A stretch of DNA of 64,000 bases. It comes from an uncultured Eubacteriales bacterium (GTDB lineage Bacteria > Bacillota > Clostridia > Christensenellales > Aristaeellaceae). The stretch is taken from assembly GCA_900315675.1 (NCBI GenBank), contig OMZY01000010.1, forward strand, positions 102,450-166,449, read 5' to 3'. The translations under genes and the position numbers were made by a program. The notes beneath the pieces are model-generated. The model did not search any database and was not told the origin of the DNA. It worked only from the letters and a program-made list of their open reading frames with translations. Of this stretch, positions 1-8,422 are shown in pieces; the first letter of the stretch is position 1; the number at the start of each line of letters is the position of its first letter.

Positions 1-876
1 ATCCTTTCCATATACCGTTTCCATGTTGTCCGGATCGACATTCCAGTTTCCGAAGACAGTATCTTTCCCGTATTCATCCACCAGATACGCGATCATACCG
101 GACGCTTCGCAAAGAGAAAGTTCTTCCGGCTTCAGGTTCTGATCCATTTCTTCCGTGCGCACGATTATTTCATTCATAACGGCATAGTATCGTTGTCCGA
201 CCAGATCGCCTTTTGCCGCAAGCACACCCAGTCCGATATCCAGTTTCCGGGGATCGATGCAATTCTCCGCTTTGTCCCATGCCAGATCCCACATCACCGG
301 GGGATATCCGGCTTTTTCAAATGCCATATTTACAGACCGTCCCAGCCGGTTTTTACAAACATGATCGGCAACATAATCCGCCATGCCTTCCGCCCAGAAA
401 CCGAATCGCGTACGGGGTTGAGCACAGTGCATGGTCAGATAGTGTACATACTCGTGCAGCAGTGCGGCGCGTGCGTCATTCCATCCGCTGAAGAGCTTGA
501 TGAAATTATCCCTTCTGTTGTAGTACGCAGAAGCATTTTTTGATTTTTCTGCTTTGTTGCAGAAATCAGTATGAATATCAATCGGCTGAATTTCATCAGT
601 GATATATCCCGCAAGGGCTGCACGCGCGTCGGCAAAGTCCGCTTCCGCATCGTCAAGAATTGCATACAAACCTTCATAGTATGCCTCTTCGCCAAGCAGT
701 TCGATATCAGCTTTCGAAATATACCATACAGCATTAGGTGTCCGGATGATCCAGGGATAGCTTTCTTTATTCCAGCCTGTGTATTCTTCTTTCTGATACC
801 CTGTCTGCTCCGCACAGCATATGACGGGCAGCGAAAGAAGCAGAGCCGCAAGAAGTAACGCTATGATTCGCTTCAT
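1..876 (-). CDS. Secreted HExxH metallopeptidase-like protein (C-terminus beyond window)
   Basis: The frame opens at the ATG complementary to 874-876, behind a GGAGGG ribosome binding site, and stays open to the left edge, so the C-terminus is missing. The first ~22 residues form a hydrophobic signal peptide ending near CCAEQ. HEYVH at about residues 141-145 and a downstream WAEGMADY (Glu near residue 163) match the HExxH plus Glu zinc-binding pattern of gluzincin-type peptidases; the short spacing between them resembles minimal gluzincin domains. It probably acts outside the cell or at the surface. The substrate is unknown. The domain assignment is by motif only. Confidence 0.72.
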   Translation of the reverse strand, partial: MKRIIALLLAALLLSLPVICCAEQTGYQKEEYTGWNKESYPWIIRTPNAVWYISKADIELLGEEAYYEGLYAILDDAEADFADARAALAGYITDEIQPIDIHTDFCNKAEKSKNASAYYNRRDNFIKLFSGWNDARAALLHEYVHYLTMHCAQPRTRFGFWAEGMADYVADHVCKNRLGRSVNMAFEKAGYPPVMWDLAWDKAENCIDPRKLDIGLGVLAAKGDLVGQRYYAVMNEIIVRTEEMDQNLKPEELSLCEASGMIAYLVDEYGKDTVFGNWNVDPDNMETVYGKD

Positions 877-935
877 ATTCCATCCCTCCGCAAAGATCTT
901 CTTATATCATAGTTCCTGGGTGCTGTTTTTCCCCT

Positions 936-1898
936 TTATTCCGCCGCTACCCGGCGGAGAAAATCCCGCTGCTTTTCCGTCAGCGCCGCGTCTCCCGCCT
1001 CCCGCAGGGCTTCCACATGTTCCACCCGGCTGGCTCCCACCAGCGGAAACGTCGGAAAAGGCTGGGCGGTCAGCCAGGCCAGAGCCACGCTGCCCACTGA
1101 CAGTCCGGTTTCTTCCTGCACCTTCCGGATGCCGTCCAGGATGGACCTGTTCTCCGGACTGTCAAATTCCTTCTTCAGGCTTTCCATCAGCGCCGCCTCT
1201 CCGCCTTTTTCCAGGCGGGTAAAGTAGGCATGGGCCTGGGAGGAGAAACAGCAGCAGATCATGCCTGTCTCCGCATGCATCTGCCAGGTTTCCGCGTCCA
1301 TACCGCGGGTGGTGTCATCCAGAAAGAAATGCTGCCTGGCCAGGCTGAACTGGGGCTGGTTGGCAATCAGCCGGGTCAGCCCGTGAGCGTCTGCATAGGC
1401 ATTGGCCTCCCGGATCCGCTCCGGTCTCCAGTTGGAAACGCCGATCATCCGGGCAGCACCGTCCTCAATCAGGCTCTGTAGGGTCTCCATAATGCCGCCC
1501 ACCGGCCGTGACTCATCGTCCCGGTGCAGCCAGTAGATTTCCACATGGTCCGTCCGCAGGTCCTCCAGGCTTGCCGCCATGTCGCTTCGCACTTCCTCCG
1601 GACTCAGCCGGCTGTGATGCAGGTCCGTGAAAGGCGGATGACCGCCCTTCGTGCTCAGGAAAATCCGGTCCCGGTTCCCCCGGTCCTCCATCCATCGGCC
1701 TACAATCTTTTCGCTTTCCCCGTTCCGGGGCGTAACAAAGTCCCCGTAAACCCGGGCTGTGTCGATAAAGTTGCCCCCGATTGATACATAAGCGTCCATC
1801 AGTTCCCTTGCCAGGCTTTCCGGATGTCTCCCGCCGAATTCCGCCGTCCCGAAGCCGATGACGGAAACCGGATACGCCCCGAACAACTGTGTTCTCAT
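936..1898 (-). CDS. Aldo/keto reductase
   Basis: A 320-residue NAD(P)H-dependent oxidoreductase of the AKR superfamily, expected to reduce aldehydes or ketones in the cytoplasm. The catalytic tetrad can be read: Asp and Tyr in DTARVYGD (about residues 46-53), Lys in LSTKGGHP (near 84) and His in YWLHRD (near 124). Length is typical of the (beta/alpha)8 barrel, and the C-terminal VGASRVEHVEAL segment fits the cofactor-binding end. The start at 1898 has a GGAGGAATG-type ribosome binding site. Substrate is not predictable. It is probably monocistronic, with the HAD gene lying 125 bp upstream on the same strand. Confidence 0.93.
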   Translation of the reverse strand: MRTQLFGAYPVSVIGFGTAEFGGRHPESLARELMDAYVSIGGNFIDTARVYGDFVTPRNGESEKIVGRWMEDRGNRDRIFLSTKGGHPPFTDLHHSRLSPEEVRSDMAASLEDLRTDHVEIYWLHRDDESRPVGGIMETLQSLIEDGAARMIGVSNWRPERIREANAYADAHGLTRLIANQPQFSLARQHFFLDDTTRGMDAETWQMHAETGMICCCFSSQAHAYFTRLEKGGEAALMESLKKEFDSPENRSILDGIRKVQEETGLSVGSVALAWLTAQPFPTFPLVGASRVEHVEALREAGDAALTEKQRDFLRRVAAE

Positions 1899-2023
1899 GG
1901 TTTCATTCCTCCGCCCGCATTTTCTGAAGCAAACAGTTCTCTTTTAGTGTGCAGGATATTTGCCAGGCCCGGAAAGAGTTTCATTCATCAATCCATACCT
2001 CTGAACCGTCACAGGCTGAAATA

Positions 2024-2638
2024 TCAGAACACGGACAGCAGTTCAGACAGGCTGTTCACTTCATAATCCGGGGTCTCACACTCTCCCTGGATGTTCCAGT
2101 ACTTTCCGTACCCTTGCCGGATCCGGACCGTTTTCATACCCAGCTTCTTTGCCGGAACGATATCATTGTCGATCCGGTCCCCGATCATGACGGCCTGTTC
2201 CGGAGCGCAGCCGGCCCTGGCCAGGGCGATTCTGAATATCCCGGGGTTCGGTTTCGCAACGCCCTCTTCCGCCGATGAGACAAACACATCAAAATACCGG
2301 CGGATCCCCATGGCTTCCAGCCTTTGTTCCGCCCCGGGGATCTGATTGGCGATAATTCCCAGATGATACTTTTCCCCCAGGACCCGCAGGCATTTCACGG
2401 TATCGGGATACAATTCCTCATATGCGGGAGACCATTCGGGATATTCCACGCCGAGAAGCTGCATCACTTCCCGGTGACCTCTTTTGTTCTGCCTGTAAAA
2501 CCCGATCGCCCGGGTTATGACAGACTCCGCAGACATGCCGGCAGCGTCGGCGATTTTCTGAAAGAGATCCCCGTACACTTTGGTTTCGTCCACCAGGGTG
2601 GATCCGATATCAAAAAACAGCCATTTGACGCCGTCCAT
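2024..2638 (-). CDS. HAD-superfamily hydrolase
   Basis: About 204 residues. Motif I is WLFFDIGSTL near the N-terminus (nucleophile Asp), the motif III Lys is in the VAKPNPGIF segment, and motif IV is MIGDRIDNDIVPAKKLGM, all typical of HAD subfamily I phosphatases with a helical cap (residues ~20-90). It probably dephosphorylates a small cytosolic metabolite. I chose the ATG at 2638 because GGAG lies six bases upstream; GTG 2653 and ATG 2650 are in-frame alternatives. The motif I order DxGST rather than DxDGT is common in the YjjG/epoxide-hydrolase-like branch. The substrate is not recognisable. Confidence 0.9.
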   Translation of the reverse strand: MDGVKWLFFDIGSTLVDETKVYGDLFQKIADAAGMSAESVITRAIGFYRQNKRGHREVMQLLGVEYPEWSPAYEELYPDTVKCLRVLGEKYHLGIIANQIPGAEQRLEAMGIRRYFDVFVSSAEEGVAKPNPGIFRIALARAGCAPEQAVMIGDRIDNDIVPAKKLGMKTVRIRQGYGKYWNIQGECETPDYEVNSLSELLSVF

Positions 2639-2649
2639 ACGTTTCTCCA

Positions 2650-2766
2650 TCACTCCCGGTTTGTCGTTGGTTCATTATATTCAATATTACTGAGCAATAC
2701 CGGCTCCCGCCGTCCTTCCGGCGGAAGCTCTGTTTTCCGGACAGTTTTTTCTTTACCCTTCATCAT
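2650..2766 (-). CDS. Possible 38-codon coupled ORF
   Basis: A short frame whose ATG overlaps the stop of the upstream DUF4375-like gene (ATGA), and whose TGA overlaps the first possible start of the HAD gene. The double overlap would suit translational coupling. The product (starting MMKGKEK) is hydrophilic, matches nothing I know, and the stretch also contains a GC-rich inverted repeat. Chance is a real alternative. Confidence 0.2.
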   Translation of the reverse strand: MMKGKEKTVRKTELPPEGRREPVLLSNIEYNEPTTNRE

Positions 2767-3290
2767 GGCATATCCCATATTTCGGGATGAAGATTCGCAT
2801 AATCGATAATACGCTGATTGAAATCCGTTTCCTCCCAAATCCTCATGTATGGATCATCAAATGCGTCATAACGATACCACTCATAAGCTTCTGCATATTC
2901 AGGATCACGCTCTCTGTATGAAGTAATGACATCAAGCGTAATATCATTATCCGACAGGAAGCTTTCGTACAGGTCTGCGACGTCGGACATCCCCACTGTT
3001 TTCAGCGCATCGGGAAGAAGCTTCGCATAGTTTGCTCCGCAATTCCAGAAGAACTGACACAGCCCGCCGTTCTGTATCTCCATATCGAACATGAGAACGA
3101 CATACAACGCTCTGCCTGCTTCAGAATATTTGGGAAACAATGCGTCATCCGGGTCAGGATAATTGTCAATCATTCTGATGTACAGTTCCTCGAATTGATC
3201 ATAATGGAAGTCTTTCATCACACTATCCCCCCACACATTCAGCGGCATCAGGCACAGAATCAGCATCCACACCAGTATCAGGCGTTTCAT
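2763..3290 (-). CDS. Secreted DUF4375 (DMP19-like) protein
   Basis: 175 residues. A signal peptide (MKRLILVWMLILCLMP) is followed by a helical domain with the MFDMEIQNGGLCQFFWNCGA signature of the DUF4375/DMP19-like family, whose members carry an 'E-x-NGG-x-QFF-N' core and appear in many bacteria without an assigned biochemical role. The start at 3290 is preferred over the GTG at 3296 because GAGGAG sits eight bases upstream. The exported form is less usual for this family, which is commonly cytoplasmic. The molecular function is unknown. Confidence 0.8.
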   Translation of the reverse strand: MKRLILVWMLILCLMPLNVWGDSVMKDFHYDQFEELYIRMIDNYPDPDDALFPKYSEAGRALYVVLMFDMEIQNGGLCQFFWNCGANYAKLLPDALKTVGMSDVADLYESFLSDNDITLDVITSYRERDPEYAEAYEWYRYDAFDDPYMRIWEETDFNQRIIDYANLHPEIWDMP

Positions 3291-3363
3291 GGTCACCGCT
3301 CCTCTCAGAATGAGCCAGCGCTTTTGTCTTCTTTTCTACCGTTCTCTGTTTACTTAATCAAAT

Positions 3364-3945
3364 TCATGAATCCAGTATTGCCAGGTCTGATTTCTCATAA
3401 CGATTATGACCTTTCAGACTCTTTTTATATTTCCAGCATTTAATGGCATCCTCCAGAGTTTTTCCTGCATTGTCTGCAAAAAAATCACGGATGTATGTAT
3501 TGTATTCAAACTGCTTTCCGATGGAGCTCTTTTCAAACTTTTTAGCTTTATGAATCTCATTGTAAGCAGCTACAGCATCTGCATAAGTTTTCCCTGCGTT
3601 GGATTTCAACCATTGCTGAAACCGGACATTGAAAGAAAAGCCGTTACCAATTTGTTTTATAAAAAATGCCCGATGAGTTTCCGTACACACAAAGCCCTTC
3701 TCAATGATGCTTTCCAGAGTTATTTCGGATGCAGTGGCTTTATGATTTGCAATTCGTTTTGCTATGGGTTGCTGAACTTTGCCTGAATCAAGGAAACAAG
3801 CGATCCTCTCTGTCAGTTCCTGCTTTCCACCGGATGCAGGCAAATGGTTTTCACGGCAGAATACCACCAGTTCCTCTTTCAGATAGTAGTATTCCCGGAA
3901 AGTTCGGCTATCCAGATTGATGGTTATTTCAGGTCGTGATTCCAT
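3364..3945 (-). CDS. SAP-domain/DUF6434-like protein
   Basis: 193 residues with no signal peptide. Residues ~20-52 (YYYLKEELVVFCRENHLPAS..KQELTERIACFL) look like a SAP-type helix-extension-helix nucleic-acid-binding motif. The C-terminal half has two similar W-x(4)-AGKT-x-(A/E)DA segments (LKSNAGKTYADAV and FADNAGKTLEDAI), typical of the DUF6434 domain that accompanies SAP modules. A nucleic-acid-related role is inferred only. AGGAGGAATC precedes the ATG. It follows the flavoprotein gene by 12 bp and is likely co-transcribed with it. The local sequence is AT-richer than its neighbours, suggesting transfer. Confidence 0.75.
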   Translation of the reverse strand: MESRPEITINLDSRTFREYYYLKEELVVFCRENHLPASGGKQELTERIACFLDSGKVQQPIAKRIANHKATASEITLESIIEKGFVCTETHRAFFIKQIGNGFSFNVRFQQWLKSNAGKTYADAVAAYNEIHKAKKFEKSSIGKQFEYNTYIRDFFADNAGKTLEDAIKCWKYKKSLKGHNRYEKSDLAILDS

Positions 3946-3957
3946 GATTCCTCCTGT

Positions 3958-4524
3958 TCAACGATGATATGCTCCAATAATATGCCTGAGTGTACGATCT
4001 ATCTGTCCGGCGAGATCCGGATCATTCTGAACGGAGACCGTGTTCGTATTGAGTGATCTTATATAGTCTGAAGCCGGATCAAATTCTGCGTTCAGAAACC
4101 GAAAGGCAGTTTTTGCGATGTTGACCGCGGGATCCGGAGAGCCATCTCCGCCGCCTGCCAATACAAGAATGCCTTTCTTTGGTTTCAGACTGCCGGGGAT
4201 CCTCAGGAAATAACGGTTGCTCCATATATAATTCAATCTGCTGATGACTGAAAAAAGAGGAGGAGTCACAAAAGACATATATAAAGGTGAAGCAATAATC
4301 AGAACGTCATAGTCATCTTTCCACAGTATCTCCATTTCATCCTGAATGCAGCACCCTTCCTTTTCCCAGCAATACCTGCAGTCATTGCAGGGATGAATGT
4401 TCGCCGCATAGGTGTCAAGGCTTACAAACTCGGTTCCGCAGGGGAATTTGCTTTTCAATGCGCCCAGAATATAAGCCGTATCACCGTTTGACCGGGGAGA
4501 CCCATTCAAAATCAGTACTTTCAC
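3958..4524 (-). CDS. Flavodoxin-family NAD(P)H-dependent oxidoreductase (iron-sulfur flavoprotein type)
   Basis: 188 residues. The N-terminal LILNGSPRSNGDT is the FMN phosphate-binding loop of the NADPH-dependent FMN reductase/flavodoxin-fold family. CNDCRYCWEKEGCCIQDEM (about residues 52-70) is the cysteine cluster seen in the iron-sulfur flavoprotein branch, and ASPLYMSFVTPP is the usual second FMN-contact loop. It should bind FMN, and possibly a 4Fe-4S cluster, in the cytoplasm and carry out small-molecule reduction. Translation begins at GTG 4524 behind GAGGAG. It forms a two-gene unit with the SAP-like gene downstream. Confidence 0.88.
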   Translation of the reverse strand: MKVLILNGSPRSNGDTAYILGALKSKFPCGTEFVSLDTYAANIHPCNDCRYCWEKEGCCIQDEMEILWKDDYDVLIIASPLYMSFVTPPLFSVISRLNYIWSNRYFLRIPGSLKPKKGILVLAGGGDGSPDPAVNIAKTAFRFLNAEFDPASDYIRSLNTNTVSVQNDPDLAGQIDRTLRHIIGAYHR

Positions 4525-4594
4525 TCAAAACTCCTCTATGCTTCAAAGCCGGGAACTTGTCACTGCCTGGCTGACCGGTTCGCCGGATGTCCGC

Positions 4595-5185
4595 TTAATC
4601 CTGTCTGTTCTTTTCCCCGTCAGCCGCTTTCCGGTCTTTCCTCAGCAGGCTGAGGATCTGGATATCGATCAGGCTGCCCCGGCACATTTCATGCTCCCGC
4701 AGCAGGCCTTCCAGCCTGAAGCCCAGTTTTTCGAGCAGGGAACGGGACGCGGTATTGGGCGTTTCCACAAAAGCCTCGATCCGGTTGACGTCTGAAACGG
4801 TAAAGGCATAGTCAATGATCAGCGAAAGCGCCTCTGACATGAAGCCTTTGCCCCAGTAATGCCGGTTCAGGTCATATCCGGTTTCAATCCGTTTATGATA
4901 ATCCGAAATGGCGTGGAAGCCGCAGGTCCCGATAAGTTTCCCGCTTTCCTTCAGCACGATTCCCCAGCGCATTCCGTTCTGATCCCGGATTTCATTCTGA
5001 TACCCGCTGATCATCTGCTCCGCTTCGGACAGGTCCTGAAAAGCAAACCGATCGTCAAAATACAGCATGACCTCCGGGTCTGAATAAATCTCAAAAATAT
5101 CCGATACGTCCCGGGCGGTAATTTCCCGCAGCAGGAGCCTTTGGGACTGAAGCTCCCTGTAGTTCCGAAACAGTTCTTCCTTCAT
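4595..5185 (-). CDS. GNAT N-acetyltransferase (RimJ/RimL type)
   Basis: 196 residues of the RimJ/RimL branch of GNAT acetyltransferases. The N-terminus has QRLLLREITARDVSDIFEIY, the acetyl-CoA pyrophosphate loop is in NRHYWGKGFMSEAL, and VETPNTASRSLLEKLGF is the C-terminal family signature. Members acetylate ribosomal protein N-termini or small amines; the substrate here is unknown. The C-terminus carries a charged tail (LLRKDRKAADGEKNRQD). The gene lies beside a 31-bp palindrome at 5203-5233. It is the first of nine GNAT-type genes in the window. Confidence 0.93.
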   Translation of the reverse strand: MKEELFRNYRELQSQRLLLREITARDVSDIFEIYSDPEVMLYFDDRFAFQDLSEAEQMISGYQNEIRDQNGMRWGIVLKESGKLIGTCGFHAISDYHKRIETGYDLNRHYWGKGFMSEALSLIIDYAFTVSDVNRIEAFVETPNTASRSLLEKLGFRLEGLLREHEMCRGSLIDIQILSLLRKDRKAADGEKNRQD

Positions 5186-5202
5186 TTTCCGTTTACTCCT
5201 TT

Positions 5203-5233
5203 GGGAACGACAGGGACTGTCCCTGTCGTTCCC
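5203..5233. repeat. 31-bp palindrome, copy 1
   Basis: A near-perfect palindrome with 15-nt arms beginning GGGAACGACAGGGAC and a single central unpaired base. A second copy, differing at the centre and at one arm position, lies at 5558-5588. The two copies enclose the small zinc-ribbon gene at 5237-5446. It could act as a bidirectional hairpin. Confidence 0.85.
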
Positions 5234-5236
5234 GAA

Positions 5237-5446
5237 TCAGCCTTTTCTCAGGATGGAAGGATCTTCCACGCGAAGATTCTCAATGTTTCCGCATTGCGAA
5301 CAGGCGTCACAGATCACGCCCGTTTTTCTCTTGATTACTTTCGCCGCATCTTCCATCGGAACAAAGATAACCGAATGATGGCTGGCCGCGTCCAGCATCA
5401 CGCCCTCAACCAGTACTCCGCCGCATTTACTGCATTTCTTATCCAT
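5237..5446 (-). CDS. Small zinc-ribbon protein
   Basis: A 69-residue protein with two CxxC pairs: CSKCGG (residues ~5-10) and CDACSQCGN (~46-54). This is a zinc-ribbon arrangement around a short hydrophobic core (VIFVPMEDAAKVI). The strong ribosome binding site AGGAGG, seven bases before the ATG, supports real translation. It has no signal peptide. Proteins of this size and pattern are usually conserved hypotheticals; no function can be assigned. The gene is framed by two copies of a 31-bp palindrome and might be a small mobile cassette. Confidence 0.8.
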   Translation of the reverse strand: MDKKCSKCGGVLVEGVMLDAASHHSVIFVPMEDAAKVIKRKTGVICDACSQCGNIENLRVEDPSILRKG

Positions 5447-5557
5447 AGTATCTCCTCCTGTATTTTTTTATATTATTTACCGTTTTGGAGGATAAAAAAC
5501 AGAATCAGTTCTGAAAGATACCTTATGCTAATTCACTGCAAAGAGAAAAAACTTTGC

Positions 5558-5588
5558 GGGAACGATAGGGACAGTCCCTGTCGTTCCC
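5558..5588. repeat. 31-bp palindrome, copy 2
   Basis: The second copy of the palindrome at 5203-5233 (GGGAACGATAGGGAC and its complement). The one arm difference (T opposite G) would be a G-U pair in RNA, so the hairpin is preserved. Confidence 0.85.
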
Positions 5589-5589
5589 C

Positions 5590-6099
5590 TCAGTTCTTCC
5601 CCTTCAGTTCGGCAGCGAACACTTCCCGCGTGGGCCAGAAGGCGCACAGGTGCAGGCGGGTAATCCGGCCGGTAAACGGGTGAAAGGACTTTAGCAGCAG
5701 GGGCAGCGCCTCGCAAACCGTCTGCGGTTCATCAATGAAGATAGTGACATGAGGCGTCCAGGCATACTGCGGATCCGGATACCGGTCGCAGAAGCTGTGC
5801 AGGGCGTCCAGGGCGGCGGTGCGTTCCGGACTGCCGAAGAGCACCTTTCCCGGCGCGAAAAGCCCGAGGTGACTGATATGGACAGGGACCGGGGAAAACT
5901 CCCCGGCGGCTTTCCGGGCAAGCTCAATGGCCTCCTGCTCCTTTTTCAGGGGAAAACTGGCCAGGCTGATGTGGAAAGGAAGTCCCGGCGTCTGGATTCC
6001 CTTAAATCCCGCGAGATTCAGGCTTTTATACCAGTCCGCCATGAGCGTCTGGGAAACGTCATCCATATCCGCCATGAGGGTTAAAAACTGCTCTGCCAT
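5590..6099 (-). CDS. 2'-5' RNA ligase-like 2H phosphoesterase
   Basis: 169 residues with the two His-x-Ser/Thr motifs of the 2H phosphoesterase superfamily: HISLASF (about residues 43-49) and HVTIFID (about 123-129). These line the active site of LigT/2'-5' RNA ligase-like enzymes, which hydrolyse cyclic phosphodiesters or act on tRNA splicing-type ends. Length and the bilobal spacing are typical. The physiological substrate is unknown. GGAGG lies just before the ATG at 6099, and the stop is almost adjacent to the palindrome at 5558-5588, which may serve as its terminator. It is divergent from the PepSY-like gene at 6301. Confidence 0.87.
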   Translation of the reverse strand: MAEQFLTLMADMDDVSQTLMADWYKSLNLAGFKGIQTPGLPFHISLASFPLKKEQEAIELARKAAGEFSPVPVHISHLGLFAPGKVLFGSPERTAALDALHSFCDRYPDPQYAWTPHVTIFIDEPQTVCEALPLLLKSFHPFTGRITRLHLCAFWPTREVFAAELKGKN

Positions 6100-6300
6100 C
6101 TTTTTTCCTCCGAATTGTGACTGCCTGATTATCTGTTATTGTAACACCTTGGCCTGTCATAACGCCACAGTTGTTTGCACTTTTTACATTTTGAATGTGT
6201 CCGTTTTGGGAACTGGAGGGACGGGTACACCGTTATATAACCGAAATGCAATTCCCGCCAACCGCATTGTCCCGTACCGGGACGCGAAGGAGGAAACAGG

Positions 6301-8373
6301 ATGAAAAAGCGATTGATCGGCCTGATCATGGCCCTGGCATTACTGCTGAGCGCAACCGCGGCTACTGCCGCGGCGCCCCTGACGCTGCAGGAAATTATGG
6401 ACCGGGTGGTAGTCCCGATGGCCCTGGAAAACGACACGGGAGATGCGGGGATTACCCTTGACTTCAGCCATGAGCAGCTGGCTGAGATTGTGCGGGTAAT
6501 GGAGGAGAACGGCATCACCCTGCCGGAAAACAACACCGTGATGCAGTATGTGACAAGCGGCTGCGGATATTATGAAAGCAGTGTGGTCGGATACTTCTGC
6601 GATCAGGTCTTTGGGCCATCCGACACATGGACGGATGAGGAGCAAAGCTGGTATGACAGCCTGGAAGTCCGGATGGGGCATACTGAGGAGCAGATCTCCC
6701 ATGTGCCGGGAAAGGACAATATGACCCGGGAGGAAGCGGTTGCCTGGGCGTTCCGGAAAATCCGGGAGGAGCACGGGGAGAATCTGCCCCTGGAGAATCC
6801 GGATATCTGGCAGATGTCAGTCCGGTTCACCAATGATTATCCGACATACACCGGCGTGGCAGACGCATGGTCGGTCTCGCTGACCCCGAAGGACATAGGC
6901 CACGCGCGATACAATGTTTCGTTCGTTGACGCCGATCCCGAGGGAACCACCGAACTGTATTATATGGCGGTGAACCCGGACGATCCGCATACCCTTTTTC
7001 AGCTGCAGTCCAGTTTCGAGATGATTTACGGTCAGAATAAAGACTGGTCACAATCCGTCTGGCAGGCATACCATGAAATGCTGCAGCAGGCGGAGCTGGA
7101 CCCGGAAGACTACGACTATATCAATTATGTGGGATACCGGATGACCGGGTATCCCGAGCCGGAAGCAAATGAGATTCCCCGGGAGGAGGCCATCCGGATC
7201 GCGAAGGAAGCGATGACGAACAAGCGGGCGGCCTATAACAGCGCCGTGCTGACGGAATATGAAGGCGATCGTGCCTGGCTGGTTTCCTTTGTGATTCTGA
7301 CCCCGTTTAGTGATGAGGGCGAACCGGATGAAGAGGCCGGATACTATACGGTCAGCATTGACAGCGCAACCGGCGAGGTCCGGAGCCTGCGGACGGAAGG
7401 CTCTTACGAGCAAGCCATCTGCTATATTCCGGAAAAGGCATATAAGGAAACCCGGGATCTGCTGCCGAAGGAAGAGGATCTCCTCCCGCGGGCGGCGGAA
7501 GCTGCCCGGAAGGCGTACCCCGAGGCGGGAGATCCGCTGGATGAGAAAAACTACAGCCATTTTTCCGTCATGATCGGTCGTCCCTTTGTCCAGTTCACGG
7601 CCCTGAACCTGCAGCACAGCGATATCACAGTTCAGTTCACCCCGGAGGGAGAGGTCAGGGACGTAACCATGGATCCGCCCACAGACGGGGATAACCTGTT
7701 CAGCCGGTATTATTCACTTCACGGATCCATGCCGAAATGGGATCAGTCCGTATGGGTGCAGCTGGAAAAGGACATGAAGGAACTGGAGCCGGATGGAATC
7801 GAGGGCAAGGTGCTGAAGGCCACCCACTATCCGGAAGAAAGCTCCGTGACCATAAAGCATGAGGAAGCGCGGAAACTGGGACGGGAAACGACCGGAAAGC
7901 GGCTGACGGAAGTAAACAGCTGCGTGCTGGTGGACGCGAACCCCCATCCCGTATGGATTGTGAATCTGCTGACGGATGATGTACTGTCCATCGCCGCGAT
8001 TGACGCGGAAACCGGCGAAACCGTATTTACCCTGCCGGACCGGGCGGACTTTTCACCGCGGTACATGGCGTATTCCCTGCCGGAAACCTGGCGGAAGATC
8101 GAGATGGAGGAAATCGGGCCGGTGCGTCTGGCCCAGGCAGCGGTCATCGACAAGGTTTTCCCGGCGGATATTGAATGGCGGTCATACACGCCCGACAGCG
8201 GTGCCTCCTGGCATGATTACATAGGGATGAGCACGGGCTTCCTGTGGGATAATCAGGTGGACGGGCTGACCGTACGCTTTGTCAGTTTCTCGGAGGATGT
8301 GGACAGCTACGAGGTGGAGCTGGATGAAAACGGAAACGTGATCCGGTTTGAGGAGATCAAAGCCGGGAAGTAA
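6301..8373 (+). CDS. Large secreted protein with PepSY-like repeats
   Basis: 690 residues. A clear signal peptide (MKKRLIGLIMALALLLSATAATAAA) is followed by several PepSY/YPEB-like modules: a REEA(V/I)xxA helix followed by a beta sheet ending in a DxxTGEV turn. Such starts are visible near residues 141 (TREEAVAWAFRKI), 294 (PREEAIRIAKEAM) and 519 (KHEEARKLG), with SIDSATGEVRSL and AIDAETGETVF as matching turns. PepSY modules are often linked with inhibition of extracellular peptidases; no specific role can be stated. GAAGGAGGAAACAGG precedes the ATG. Probably co-transcribed with the small secreted protein downstream (49-bp gap). Confidence 0.85.
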   Translation: MKKRLIGLIMALALLLSATAATAAAPLTLQEIMDRVVVPMALENDTGDAGITLDFSHEQLAEIVRVMEENGITLPENNTVMQYVTSGCGYYESSVVGYFCDQVFGPSDTWTDEEQSWYDSLEVRMGHTEEQISHVPGKDNMTREEAVAWAFRKIREEHGENLPLENPDIWQMSVRFTNDYPTYTGVADAWSVSLTPKDIGHARYNVSFVDADPEGTTELYYMAVNPDDPHTLFQLQSSFEMIYGQNKDWSQSVWQAYHEMLQQAELDPEDYDYINYVGYRMTGYPEPEANEIPREEAIRIAKEAMTNKRAAYNSAVLTEYEGDRAWLVSFVILTPFSDEGEPDEEAGYYTVSIDSATGEVRSLRTEGSYEQAICYIPEKAYKETRDLLPKEEDLLPRAAEAARKAYPEAGDPLDEKNYSHFSVMIGRPFVQFTALNLQHSDITVQFTPEGEVRDVTMDPPTDGDNLFSRYYSLHGSMPKWDQSVWVQLEKDMKELEPDGIEGKVLKATHYPEESSVTIKHEEARKLGRETTGKRLTEVNSCVLVDANPHPVWIVNLLTDDVLSIAAIDAETGETVFTLPDRADFSPRYMAYSLPETWRKIEMEEIGPVRLAQAAVIDKVFPADIEWRSYTPDSGASWHDYIGMSTGFLWDNQVDGLTVRFVSFSEDVDSYEVELDENGNVIRFEEIKAGK

Positions 8374-8422
8374 AGACAGAAACCGCCCTGCGGGGTTATG
8401 GATTCAAAAGGAGAAAGAAGAA

